Source: Streptomyces sp. P3 (lineage in GTDB: Bacteria > Actinomycetota > Actinomycetes > Streptomycetales > Streptomycetaceae). From it: 64,000 nt of DNA. The position numbers and the translations under genes were made by a program. Within the stretch, counting starts at the first letter, position 1. The number at the start of each line of letters is the position of its first letter. The DNA lies in contig JAFEKX020000001.1 in NCBI GenBank assembly GCA_016893485.2, positions 7,643,501 to 7,707,500 on the forward strand, written 5' to 3'. This document shows positions 1 through 10,040 of this stretch, in pieces. The notes beneath the pieces were generated by a model that did no database searches, had not been told where the DNA came from, and saw only the letters and a list, made by a program, of their open reading frames with translations.

Positions 1-80
1 CTGACGCCCTGGGTGCTCTGGGTGCCTTGGGTGCCTTGGGTATCTGGTCCGGCTCCGCCTGGTCAGCCGCGCGCGAGCCC

Positions 81-420
81 TCGGCACCCGCCTCTCCGGC
101 CCGGCGCCCGCCTCTCCGGCCCGGCACCCGCCTCTCCGGCCCGGCGCCCGCCTCTCCGGCCCGGCACCCGTCACTCCGGTCCGGCGCCTCCCTCCCTGGT
201 CCGGCGCCCGCCTATCCGGCCCAGCGCCCGCCTCTCCGGTCCGGTGCCCGCCTTCCCGGCCCAGCGCCTGTCACTCCGGTCCGGCGCCTCCCTCCCTGGT
301 CCGGCGCCCGCCTCCCTGGTCCGGCGCCCGCCTCTCCGGTCCGGCGCCCGCCTATCCGGTCCGGCCCAGCGCTCGCCTTCCCGGCCCAGCGCCCCTCCCC
401 GGTCAGGCGCCCGCCTCCCC
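81..420. repeat. 20-bp GC-rich tandem repeat tract
   Basis: From 81 to 360 the sequence runs in exact 20-bp register with about fourteen copies close to ccggcgcccgcctctccggt, then continues with two or three length-variant copies to about 420. Variants alternate at a few fixed positions, and a distinctive pair of units (161-200) recurs at 261-300, giving a 100-bp higher-order period. Because 20 is not a multiple of 3, no frame meets a stop and long spurious reading frames cross the tract on both strands. It lies directly upstream of the Ada-AlkA gene. I infer a non-coding minisatellite; no protein family is recognisable. Confidence 0.85.
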
Positions 421-485
421 GCCCCCAACACCGCGTCCGATTTCCGCCAGACCCGCCCCGGGGATGGCGGAGACTGGACACTGTG

Positions 486-1948
486 ATGGACGAGGAGAGC
501 AGGTACGAAGCCGTGCGGAGCCGGGATGCCCGGTTCGACGGGGAGTTCTTTTTCGCGGTGGTCACGACCGGGATCTACTGCCGGCCCAGCTGCCCGGCGG
601 TGACGCCGAAGCGGCGGAACGTGCGGTTCTTCGCGACCGCCGCCGCCGCGCAGGGCTCGGGGTTCCGGGCCTGTCGGCGGTGTCGGCCGGACGCCGTGCC
701 GGGGTCGGCCGAGTGGAACGCGCGCGCCGATGTCGTGGGCCGGGCCGTGCGGCTGATCGGCGACGGCGTCGTGGACCGCGAGGGCGTCGCCGGGCTCGCC
801 GTACGGCTGGGATACAGCGCACGGCAGGTCCAGCGGCAGCTCACCGCCGAACTCGGCGCCGGGCCCGTCGCCCTCGCCCGGGCCCAGCGCGCGCACACCG
901 CACGCGTGCTCGTGCAGACCACCGACCTGCCGATCACCGACGTTGCCTTCGCGGCCGGGTTCGCCAGCGTGCGCCAGTTCAACGACACCATCCGCGCCGT
1001 GTACGCGTCGACCCCGAGTGAGTTGCGGACCGCCAAGGCGCCGCACGTGGCGAGAGCGACAGCGGCCGGCCCCTCCGCCGGCATCCCGCTGCGACTCGCC
1101 TACCGCGGTCCCTACCAGTCCGCCGCCGTCTTCGACCTGCTCGCCCGCGAGGCCGTCCCCGGTGTGGAGGAGATCATCGGCAGCCCCGGCCGCCGTACCT
1201 ACCGCCGCACCCTCCGCCTCCCTTACGGCACCGGAATCGTCGCCGTCGACGAACGCCCCGGCGTCCTCAAGGCCGCGTCCCTCGCCCACCCCGGCGGCTG
1301 GCTCGACGCCCGGCTGCACCTCACCGACCACCGGGATCTGACCACCGCGGTCCAGCGGCTACGACGGCTCTTCGACCTCGACGCCGACCCGTACGCCGTC
1401 GACGAACGGCTCGGCGAGGACCCCCGGCTCGCCCCGCTCGTCGCCGCCCGCCCCGGCCTGCGCTCACCGGGCACCGCCGACCCGGAGGAACTCGCCGTAC
1501 GGGCCCTGGTCGGGCCGGCGGAGGCCGAGCGGCTGGTGCGGCGGTACGGCAAGACGCTGGACGCCCCGTCCGGCGGCCTCACCCATCTCTTCCCGAGCCG
1601 TCCGCCCTGGCGGAGGTCGCACCCGGCGAACCCCTGTCCGCCCTCGCCACCGCCCTGGCCGACGGCACCGTACGGCTCGACGCGGGTGTCGACCGGGACG
1701 ACGCCCAGGCCGCCCTGCTCGCGCTGCCCGGCATGGACGCCGCCACCGTCGCCGTCATCCGCACCCGTGCCCTCGGCGACCCCGACGTGGCACCGCCCGG
1801 CACCGACACCCCGGACGCCTGGCGGCCCTGGCGTTCCTACGCCGTCCAGCACCTACAGCACGCACAGCACGCACAGCATGAACAGCACGTAGAACACCTA
1901 CAACACGTACAACACCTGCGCACGGCAGGGGAGTTGGAGCACCGATGA
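486..1948 (+). CDS. Ada-AlkA fusion: methylation-sensing AraC-type regulator with degenerate 3-methyladenine glycosylase domain
   Basis: The N-terminal part (about residues 1-75) is an Ada methylphosphotriester/zinc domain: the four cysteines are present in GIYCRPSC and RACRRCRP. Next is an AraC-type helix-turn-helix (about 85-180, with LPITDVAFAAGFASVRQF), then an AlkA N-terminal fold (about 195-300). The remaining AlkA part is abbreviated: the usual VGQQ segment is replaced by LVGPAEAERL, the hairpin reads LPGMDAATVAV rather than the usual LPGIGPWTA, and the loop that should carry the catalytic Asp before WRPWRSYA is missing. The frame changes near 1592 (a C run one base short); after that the end continues to 1948 with a Gln-His repeat tail. 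ATG 486 is chosen because the domain begins there; upstream is only the repeat tract. The stop overlaps the next ATG (ATGA), implying translational coupling with the methyltransferase. I am sure of the family but unsure that the glycosylase is active. Confidence 0.88.
1847..1918 (+). repeat. 9-bp in-frame repeat encoding eight Gln-His-X triplets
   Basis: Eight consecutive 9-bp units (cagcacgca/caacacgta-like) encode QHL, QHA, QHA, QHE, QHV, EHL, QHV and QHL at the C-terminus of the Ada-AlkA protein. The repeat keeps the frame that leads to the ATGA overlap with the downstream gene, so it is probably translated. A histidine-rich tail could bind metal, but that is inference. Confidence 0.8.
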
Positions 1949-2455
1949 CCGGCCCCACGACCGATCCGACCACCGTCCGCTGGACGAGTTTCGGCAGCCC
2001 TCTCGGTCAACTCCTGCTCACCGCCGACGAGTTCGGTGCCCTCACCTCCCCTCTCCGTCCCCGGGCAGAAGGGCGGCCGCAGCATCCAGCCCGGGTGGCG
2101 GCAGGACCCCGGCCCCTTCCGTGCCGTCGGCGACCAGCTCGCCGCCTACTTCGCCGGTGAACTCAAGGAATTCCAGCTGGAGTTCCGCACCTCCGGCACC
2201 GACTTCCGTGAGCGCGTGTGGGCCGCCCTCGACTCCGTGCCGTACGGCGCGACGACGACGTACGGCGAGATCGCCGCGCGGATCGGAGCACCCCGGGCCG
2301 CCGTGCGGGCGGTCGGCGGGGCGATCGGCGCCAACCCGTTGCTGGTGGTCCGCCCCTGCCACCGCGTCATCGGCGCCGACGGAACACTGACCGGCTACGC
2401 GGGCGGTCTCGACCGCAAGGTCCAACTCCTCACCCTGGAGAACGTGTTGGGGTGA
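1945..2455 (+). CDS. ogt: methylated-DNA--[protein]-cysteine S-methyltransferase
   Basis: Transfers the alkyl group from O6-alkylguanine in DNA to its own active-site cysteine. The hallmark PCHRVIGADG is present near the C-terminus, preceded by the helix-turn-helix segment with TYGEIAARIG and GGAIGANPL. The N-terminal half carries WTSFGSPLGQLLLTADE. The frame changes at about 2050 in a C-rich stretch (one base extra gives SLSVPGQKGGRS), after which it runs to 2455. At about 170 residues it matches the family. The ATG overlaps the stop of the Ada-AlkA gene, so the two form an alkylation-repair operon. It converges on the oxidoreductase ending at 2463. Confidence 0.92.
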
Positions 2456-2462
2456 GTCGGCC

Positions 2463-2829
2463 TCAGGTCTCCAGGCCCCAGCTGTGGATCCGCCGGGGTG
2501 GATACGGATCACCTCTTCGCTCATGTGCGGCCCCAACTCGTGCGGGCCGACGAGGAGTTCGGCCTCACCCCGGATGTCGATGCCCCGTACCTTCCAGGGG
2601 CTGACGCTGACGATGTCGTCCACGACCAGCGCGACCTTCGGGTTCTTCCGCAGGTTGCGCCACTTTTTGGTGCTGCCCATCGCGTAACCCCCGACCAGGA
2701 TCGTCCCGTCGGCCTGCGGGAAGAAGCCGACGGGGTTCGCCTGCGGCTGGCCCCGGGGTCGACGGTGGCCAGTCGGCCCAGCCGCTGCGAGGTGAGGTAC
2801 GCGCGTTCGGCCTCGGTGAATTCGGTCAT
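2463..2829 (-). CDS. PPOX-class F420/FMN-dependent oxidoreductase
   Basis: A small split-barrel flavin-binding protein of about 122 residues, the usual length for short PPOX-class enzymes. It starts MTEFTEAERAYL and carries the family segments RLGRLATVDP, GGYAMGSTKKWRNL and VALVVDDI. The frame changes twice: near 2758 (before GQPQANPVGFFP) and near 2495 at a CCCC run, after which the end reads IHSWGLET and stops at 2463. This family uses FMN or F420; the cofactor cannot be decided here. It is convergent with ogt, with 7 bp between the stops. Confidence 0.85.
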
Positions 2830-3009
2830 GCCCGCAGCCAAACACGCCCGCGCGCCCCGCGCATCGGCCTCCGGTCCCAGCCGCCGTCCGCAGTCCGCCC
2901 TACGCCGGACAGGGGACGCGGCGCCCGGCACCGGTGATGCGCCGCCGTCCGCCCGTCCCCGCGTGCCACGGTCGCCTTCGTCGTGGCTGGTGGGAGAGGT
3001 GGAGGGCGC

Positions 3010-4373
3010 ATGGTCGGGGCCGGACGGGTCGTCGTAGGACTGCTGGTGCTCGGGCTGGGAGCGGCGGTCGGGACGGCGGGGACGGTGGAGACCGCGGGTG
3101 CGGCGACCCCCGAAGCCTCCGCGCCCTCAGCGTCCGCTCCCCGAGCCGCTGCTCCGCGAATCTCTGCTCCGCAAGCCGCCGCTCTCAAAGCCGATGCTTC
3201 CGGCGCCCCCGCGCCCGGCGCCTCCGTCCCCGACGCCTCCGCTCCCCAAACCCCGGCCCGCGACCCCTTCGGCACCTGGACCGGCACCTGGGAAGCCGCC
3301 CCCTCCGGGACCGTGCCGGCCCACCCCGGTGCCTCCTTCCGCAACGTCGTGCACCTCAGCGTCGGCGGTGGCGCCGCCCGGGTGCGGCTCACCAACCGGC
3401 TCGGTACCGCGCCCCTCCGGCTCGACGCGGTGACCGTCGCCCTGCGGGAGTCGGGAGCGGACGCCGTGCCCGGCTCGATGCGTGCCGTCACCTTCGCCGG
3501 TGTCACGGCGGTCACGATCCCGGCGGGCGAGGACCTGGTCAGTGATCCCGTTCCGCTCGCGGTGCCCGACGGAGCCGATCTCCTGGTCACCGTCCACACG
3601 CCCGGCGACTCCGGCCCCGCGACCTACCACCGCGCCGCAGGACAGACCAACTACCGTGCCCCGCAAGGGAATCGGACCGCCGACGAGGACGGCTCCGCGT
3701 ACACGGCGACCACCACCTCCTGGTACTACGTCACCGGCGTCGACGTCCTCGACGCGCAGGCGGCCGGCAGTGTCGTGGCCCTCGGCGACTCCCTCACCGA
3801 CGGCAACGGCTCCACCCTCGACGCCAACCACCGCTGGCCCGACCGCCTCGCCGGCCGCCTCGCCACCCTGCCGTCGTACCGCCGCCTCGGTGTCCTCAAC
3901 GCCGGTATCTCCGGCAACCGGCTGCTGCGCGACGACGTGGGCCCGAGCGGGCTGTCCCGCCTCGACGCGGACGCGCTCTCCCGGTCGGGCGTGCGCGTGC
4001 TGATCGTCCTCGAAGGCATCAACGACATCAAGGGCATCCCGAACGCGACCGACCCCGGCGCATTCGAGGACGCGTACCGCACCCTCGTGGCCCGCGCCCA
4101 CGCGCACGGCATCCGCGTCATCGGCGCGACCCTCACGCCGTACGGCGGCGCGGGCGCCTTCACGGCCGCGCGGGAGGCCGTACGGCAGAAGGTCAACACG
4201 TTCATCAGGGGCGGCGGCCCTTCGACGGGATCGTCGACTTCGACGCCGCCGTCCGCGACCCGGCGCACCCGCAGCGGATCCGGCCCGGCTACGACTCCGG
4301 CGACCATCTGCACTTCAACGACGCGGGCATGCGGGCGCTCGCCGACGCGATCGACCTCACCGCGCTGGGTTGA
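3010..4373 (+). CDS. secreted SGNH/GDSL-family hydrolase (esterase/lipase-like)
   Basis: A signal-peptide-like hydrophobic N-terminus (GRVVVGLLVLGLGAAVG) is followed by a low-complexity Ala/Pro/Ser linker of about 50 residues. A beta-rich region comes next, then the SGNH hydrolase. Block I is ALGDSLTDG with the nucleophilic Ser, block II includes GISGNRLL with the Gly, block III is EGINDI with the Asn, and block V is DHLHFNDAG with the catalytic Asp/His. The frame changes at about 4215 in a GGCGGCGGCCC run; the true frame continues RPFDGIVDFDAAV and stops at 4373. ATG 3010 is preceded by a clear GGTGGAGG ribosome site. Expected to be exported and to hydrolyse an ester; substrate unknown. Confidence 0.88.
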
Positions 4374-4383
4374 GGGGCCCGGG

Positions 4384-4864
4384 TCAGCCCCAGATCACGG
4401 CGCCCACCCACGCGCCCATGATCAGCAGGCAGGTGAACAGTTCGGTCAGCACGCTGGAGCCGCCCGAGCGCATCGCCGTACGCAGGGCGGCCATCGCCTC
4501 GCCGTGCCGGCCAAGGCGCAGGCGTTCGTGGAGGTAGATCCCGGCCATGAAACCGGGGATCGCGCCGAGCACGGGGATCAGCACGAAGCCGAGCAGGGCG
4601 CCGACCCCGGCGTACACGCCCATCCGGGGTCGCCCCGCTCGTGCGCAGCCGGCGCGGCGGCAGGACCCAGCGCACCACCTGGGACAGGAACAGGACGACG
4701 GTCGCGCCGACGAGGACGCCCCACGCGACCGGCTGCGGGTCCTTCAGCGCCCACCACAGGACCGCGGCCCACACCAGCCACGACCCCGGCACTCCGGGCA
4801 CCAGGACTCCGCACAGGCCGAGCAGGATGACGACGCCGACCAGGAGGAGTTCAGCCACTCCCAT
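4384..4864 (-). CDS. DUF456 family membrane protein
   Basis: About 160 residues with an almost entirely hydrophobic composition. There is a long segment from LLLVGVVILLGLCGVLVPGVPGS through WVLPPRR, then a Gly-rich hairpin (GVGALLGFVLIPVLGAIPG) and a last helix (LLIMGAWVGAVIWG). The GxPGS and glycine-rich repeats match DUF456. The frame changes near 4630 in a CCCC/GGGG-rich stretch between GATP and MGVYAG. Function is unknown for the family. It converges with the SGNH hydrolase (10-bp gap). Confidence 0.82.
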
Positions 4865-4900
4865 CTGACCAGCGTGCGGGACGGACGGTGAAACCGCAGG

Positions 4901-5880
4901 TCAGCTACGGGCCACCCAGCCCCGTTCGTACGCGTGCCAGCCCAGTTGCAGCCGGGTCGTCACCCCGCTCAGCTCCATCAGCCGCTTCACCCGGCGCTGG
5001 ACCGTGCGCAGGCCCAGATCGAGCTGTTTCGCGACGCTGGCGTCGGTCAGCCCGGCCAGCAGCAGGGACAGCACCTCCAGGTCCGTGCCGTCGGGAGCGT
5101 CCGGCTGCTGCTCGGTGGCGCCGGATGTGCCCAGGCGCAGCGGGAGCGCGTCCCGCCAGACCGACTCGAAGAGCCCGCAGAGCAGCTCCAGCAGCCCGCT
5201 CGCGTGCACGACGAGCGCGGCGGGCTCGGCGGTGTGCGAGGTCAGGGGACCATCGCGAGGCTGCGGTCGGCGACCACCAGTTTCGTCGGCACGGTGTCGA
5301 CCACCCGCACCTGTTCGTCACGGCCGAGCGCGGCGGTCAGTTCGGTGAGGCCGTCGGGCAGGTCGAGGGCGGCGCGTTCGAGGACGACCCGGTAGCGGAC
5401 GCCCCGGTCGGCGGCCTGCTCCTCCGCGTCGTTCTCCCCGCCGGTGACGGCGACCGGGTTGCCGGTGACCAGCGCGCAGACCTCCTCGGTCGCGCCGAGC
5501 TGGAGCTGGAGGAAGCGCTGGCTGACGGCGGCGGCGCCGATCACCACCTCCACCAGGTCGTGCACGGCGGGTTCGGCGGCGGTGGCCCGGTACTCCTCGG
5601 CGAGGAGCGCGGCGGCCAGTTCGGCCTTCTCCAGTTCGTGCCGCCGCTGGGTGAGCAGCGCGCCGAGGGCGACCCCGGGCGGGGCGGCGACCCAGCGGCC
5701 GGGGCGGGACGAGGACTGGGCGGCGAGTCCGTGCCGTTCCAGGCGGCGCAGGGCGCGCTCGGTGTCGTGCTCGCCGAGGGTCAGCCGGCGGGCCAGATCG
5801 GGCACGTCCGCGGCGCCGACGGACACCAGTGCCCGGTACGCCGACTCGTGTGCCTCGTCCAGGCCTATCGCTCCCAGCAT
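4901..5880 (-). CDS. LuxR-family regulator with TrmB-like N-terminal domain
   Basis: The N-terminal part (from MLGAIGLDEAHESAYRALVS) is a winged-helix of TrmB type, and a helical middle region follows with a predicted effector module (VRYRVVLERAALDLPDG). The C-terminal part carries a LuxR-type helix-turn-helix (DLEVLSLLLAGLTDASVAKQ, then LRTVQRRVKRLMEL). The frame changes at about 5240 between RSLAMVP and HASGLLELL. ATG 5880 fits the usual start of this family; an in-frame ATG lies further upstream at 6003 but the extra residues are not domain-like. This class often sits next to secreted or metabolic genes it controls; no target is evident here. Confidence 0.8.
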
Positions 5881-6410
5881 CAGGCGCCGTCCCTCCCGGA
5901 AGACATCACCCCGTGGGGTGCGGGTGACGGAACCGGCCGCGGTGGCGGGAAACAGCCACGGCGCGAACCCGCCTCCGTACATCATCGCCGTACCACCCGT
6001 CACTCTGCCAAGGTTGCGTCACGGGGGCCTCAACTGTCGCCCGTAATGCCCGTATTGGGCCTTCTTGGCCTGCGGGTTCGCGTACGGCGTGCTGTGGGTG
6101 AGGCCGTCGGAAGTCACAGCGGATCTTCAGGAAGACAGGTCACACTCGGGCCGGGCGGGCCGAACTCCCAACGGATTCGGTCATATGGAACGTGACCCGG
6201 GCTCATGCCGTGCGCTCGCACGCGGGGGAGCCGGGGCCGGGTCACCCAGGTCGTCGCCGGGCGGTTCTCCCGTGGGGGTGGGACCGTCCGGCGGCTCTGT
6301 GCCGGATGGGTGTTCGGTACGTCCCCGACACGCCGTTCGAGGACCGGCTTACGTCCGATTTTCCGGACGCCCCGTTTCCAACTGGCCTGCGCGGTGGACA
6401 ATTAGGGGCA
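5881..6410. other. 530-bp intergenic region
   Basis: This region separates the divergent LuxR-type regulator and the PP2C-like gene and should contain both promoters. I see no coding signal with the expected codon bias, and no long perfect dyad. The stretch just before 6411 is locally richer in A/T (tggacaattagggg), compatible with a promoter or ribosome site for the rightward gene. Confidence 0.4.
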
Positions 6411-8225
6411 TGAGCCAGCAGGGGGAACGCCGACCGGTCACGAGGACGACTGGTGGAGCCAGCTGTACGACGACACCGCGGATGACACGGGTCCGACGGC
6501 CGCGGGGACTCCGTCGACGACCGGTTCGCCTCGGCGGCGGGAACGGTGGAGCTTCGCGGGCCGGGGAGGGGGCGGGGTCTGGGGCGGGTGCCGGTTCGGG
6601 TCCGGCTTCGGGTGCCGATCCGGTTTCGGGTTCGCGCGCGGCTTCCGGTGCGGGTCCTGCTTCGGGTTCCGGTTCCCGGGTGGATTCGGGTGCGGGTCCG
6701 TTGGGTGAAGGCGCGCGTCCCGGGCCGGGTGTGGGCTCGGTGGGCGAGGGAGCGCGTTCGGCGGGATCGGGTGTTCCGGCACCGCGTGCGGCGGGCAACG
6801 CCGGGCGAGCTGCCGCTGACCCGGTTGCCGAGCCTCCCCTGTTCTCGCCCATCGCCCCGGCCGCACCGAGCGAGGATGCCCCGCCCGCCCCGAGCGAGGA
6901 TGCTCCGCCCGCGCCGCCCCGGCAGAACCGCCCGGTGGACGCCCAGCCCGACCTCCCGCCGGGGCACCTCCGCAGCCGCCTGGTCCGCCCGCGCCGTCTC
7001 CCTACCCCCAGCCACCCGCCGCTGCCCCCGCACTCCCCACTCCCGCCCCGCAGCCCCTCCGCCCTGCCCGCCCGCTTCGCCCGTACGACCCGCGCCCCTA
7101 CCCGCAGCCTCCAGCAGCCGCACCCCTCACCGACAACCCCGCTTCCGACCAAAGGGACCTGCGTCCCGGCAGCCCGTCCCCTCTCGGCCCGTACCCGCAG
7201 CCACCCGCTCTCCCCTCCGCCGACCCTGCCCCGCGGCTCCTTCCAGCCGCCCCACCCCAACCACCCCTCACCCTCGACTACGTAGGCTCCGGACCCCCAC
7301 CTACGACGCCGAGCCCACCGCGCTCCCCGGCCGACCCGGACGAACTCGACGACCTCGTCGCCGACACCGTGTTGGACGGGGCGCGGTACGGGGCGAGCAC
7401 GATTCGGGCCGCTTCCGTGCGGGGGACTCCGCGCGGTTCAGGGGGAGCCGCGGCGGGACTCGTTGCTGACGGCGCGGTTCGGGGTCGGGGAGCAGGCGTT
7501 GGTGCTGGTGGCGATGGCGACCGGGGCGCGGGCCACGCCGGGGCGCACCGGGCCGCGGCCGAGGCGTGTCACTGGATCGCGCGAGCCGTGGGGCGCAGTC
7601 ACGCCCGGCTGTCCGAGGACATAAGGGCCGCCCGGCGCGGTGACCTGAAGTCCGGGCTCCACCGCCTCACCGACCGCAGCCTCGGCAAGCTCCGCGCCAG
7701 CGCCGCAGAACAGGGCATCGACCCGGAGGAGTACTCGGCCGGCCTGCGCTGTCTGCTCCTCCCCGCGCACCCGGAGTGCCGTACCCGCGTGTTCTTCGGG
7801 GTCGGACCGGGAGGACTCTTCCGGCTGCGTGACGGCGAGTGGCAGGACATCGAGCCCAGCGTCTCCGACGCGATCGGCGAGGCGGTCGTCGGTTTCGGGT
7901 CGCAGCCCGCCGAGACCCCCGAGGGCGACCGGCTGACGATGGACCTCGGGATTCCGACCCCGCCGAGCCCGTACGAACCCGCCCCCGAGCCACCCCGCGA
8001 ACCCTTCCGCTTCCGTGCCTCCGTCGCCCGCCCGGGGACGCGCTCCTCATGTGCACCGGCGGCCTCGCCGAGCCGTTGCGCGGCGAACCCGAACTGTCCG
8101 CCCATCTGGCGGGGCGCTGGTCCGGCACCACCCCGCCCGGTCTCGCCGCCTTCCTCGCGGACACCCAAGTGCGGGTCAAGGGTTACGCCGACGACCGCAC
8201 GGCCGCCGCCGTTTGGGAGGCGTGA
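6411..8225 (+). CDS. protein phosphatase 2C domain-containing protein with long Pro-rich linker
   Basis: The start (ATG 6411, MSQQ, then GHEDDWWSQLYDDT) leads into a long Pro/Ala/Ser-rich linker of about 250 residues. A PP2C-like domain follows from about 7325 (DELDDLVADTVLDGARYGAS, then GDSARFRGEPRRDSLLTARF and LVLVAMATGAR). It ends GYADDRTAAAVWEA. The order matches the Streptomyces PP2C-domain proteins that follow an acidic N-terminus with a disordered linker. The frame must change at about 6421 (G run), about 7442 (G run), about 7541 (GGGG) and about 8033; the linker frame cannot be fixed with confidence. The metal-binding aspartates of canonical PP2C are only partly recognisable, so phosphatase activity is not assured. 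Confidence 0.72.
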
Positions 8226-8298
8226 GCGCCGAGGCTGTGAATTCATGGACCCCAGAGGGATCCGTAGGACACAGGAAACCGAAGGGCACGCGAGAACC

Positions 8299-10040
8299 AT
8301 GGCCAAGCAGAACGTTGCCGAACAGTTCGTCGACATCCTCGTCCGCGCCGGAGTCAAGCGCCTCTACGGGGTCGTGGGCGACAGCCTCAACCCTGTGGTC
8401 GACGCCATCCGCCGCAACTCCGCCATCGACTGGATCCACGTACGGCACGAGGAGACCGCCGCCTTCGCCGCCGGCGCCGAAGCGCAGATAACGGGGAAGC
8501 TCGCGGCCTGCGCCGGCTCCTGCGGCCCCGGAAACCTGCACCTCATCAACGGCCTCTACGACGCCCACCGCTCCATGGCCCCGGTGCTCGCCCTCGCCTC
8601 GCAGATCCCGTCCAGCGAGATCGGCCTCGGCTACTTCCAGGAGACCCACCCCGACCGGCTCTTCCAGGAGTGCAGTCACTACAGCGAGCTGATCTCCAGC
8701 CCGAAGCAGATGCCCCGGCTGCTCCAGACCGCCATCCAGCACGCGGTGGGGCAGAGCGGCGTCAGCGTCGTCTCGCTCCCGGGCGACATCGCCTCCGAGC
8801 CCGCCCCCGACAAGGCCGCCGAGACCGCCCTCGTCACCTCCCGCCCCTCCGTCCGGCCCGGCGACGCCGAGATCGAGCAGCTCGTCGAGATGATCGACGA
8901 GGCGGACAGGGTCACCCTCTTCTGCGGCAGCGGCACGGCCGGCGCGCACGCCGAGGTGATGGAGTTCGCCGGGAAGATCAAGTCCCCGATCGGACACGCC
9001 CTGCGGGGCAAGGAGTGGATCCAGTACGACAACCCGTACGACGTCGGCATGAGCGGACTGCTCGGCTACGGCGCCGCCTACGAGGCCACCCACGAGTGCG
9101 ACCTGCTGATCCTCATCGGCACCGACTTCCCGTACAACGCGTTCCTGCCCGACGACGTGAAGATCGCCCAGATCGACGTACGGCCCGAACACCTCGGCCG
9201 GCGCTCGAAGTTGGACCTCGCGGTGTGGGGCGACGCGAAGGAGACGCTGCGCTGTCTCATCCCCGGGTGAAGCCGAAGGGGGACCGGAAGTTCCTCGACC
9301 GGATGCTCAAGAAGCACGCCGACGCGCTGGAGGGCGTCGTCAAGGCGTACACGCGCAAGGTCGAGAAGCACGTCCCGATCCACCCCGAGTACGTGGCCTC
9401 CGTCCTCGACGAACTCGCCGACGAGGACGCCGTGTTCACCGTCGACACCGGCATGTGCAACGTCTGGGCCGCCCGCTACATCACGCCCAACGGCCGCCGC
9501 CGCGTGATCGGTTCGTTCTCGCACGGCTCGATGGCGAACGCGCTGCCGATGGCGATCGGTGCCCAGTTCACCGACACCGAGCGGCAGGTCGTGTCGATGT
9601 CGGGCGACGGCGGATTCTCCATGCTGATGGGCGACTTCCTCACCCTCGTCCAGTACGACCTGCCGGTGAAGGTCGTCCTGTTCAACAACTCCTCCCTGGG
9701 CATGGTCGAGTTGGAGATGCTGGTCGCCGGACTCCCGTCGTACGGCACCACCAACAAGAACCCCGACTTCGCCGCCGTCGCCCGCGCGTGCGGTGCCTAC
9801 GGTGTGCGGGTCGAGAAGCCCAAGGACCTCGAAGGAGCGCTGAAGGCCGCGTTCAAGCACAAGGGCCCGGCGCTCGTCGACGTCGTCACCGACCCCAACG
9901 CCCTGTCCATCCCGCCGAAGATCAGCGCCGACATGGTCACCGGGTTCGCGCTGTCGGCGTCAAAGATCGTGCTGGACGGAGGAGTCGGTCGGATGCTGCA
10001 GATGGCCCGCTCCAACATCCGCAACGTGCCCCGGCCCTAA
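8299..10040 (+). CDS. poxB: thiamine pyrophosphate-requiring enzyme, pyruvate dehydrogenase (quinone/cytochrome) type
   Basis: About 580 residues with the three ThDP-enzyme domains. The N-terminal domain carries GVVGDSLNPVVDAI and the catalytic Glu in RHEETAAFAAG. The central domain shows DRVTLFCGSGTAG and an FAD/ADP-type fold (LIGTDFPYNAFLPDDVKI). The C-terminal ThDP-binding motif is MSGDGGFSMLMGDFLTLV with the distal NN (LFNNSSLG). PoxB oxidatively decarboxylates pyruvate to acetate and CO2 at the membrane. The frame changes near 9268 (CCCGGG) between CLIP and VKPKGDRKFL. ATG 8299 begins MAKQNVAEQFVDIL, the conserved start. Its TAA overlaps the stop of the convergent HTH gene. A related acetolactate synthase-like role cannot be excluded. 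Confidence 0.88.

Noticed and set aside
81..420. Possible CRISPR array
   Set aside because: The 20-bp units are directly adjacent with no unique spacers, and there are no cas genes.
171..1331. Long leftward open frame opposite Ada-AlkA
   Set aside because: Low-complexity Gly/Arg/Ala shadow of the coding strand and repeat tract; no family.
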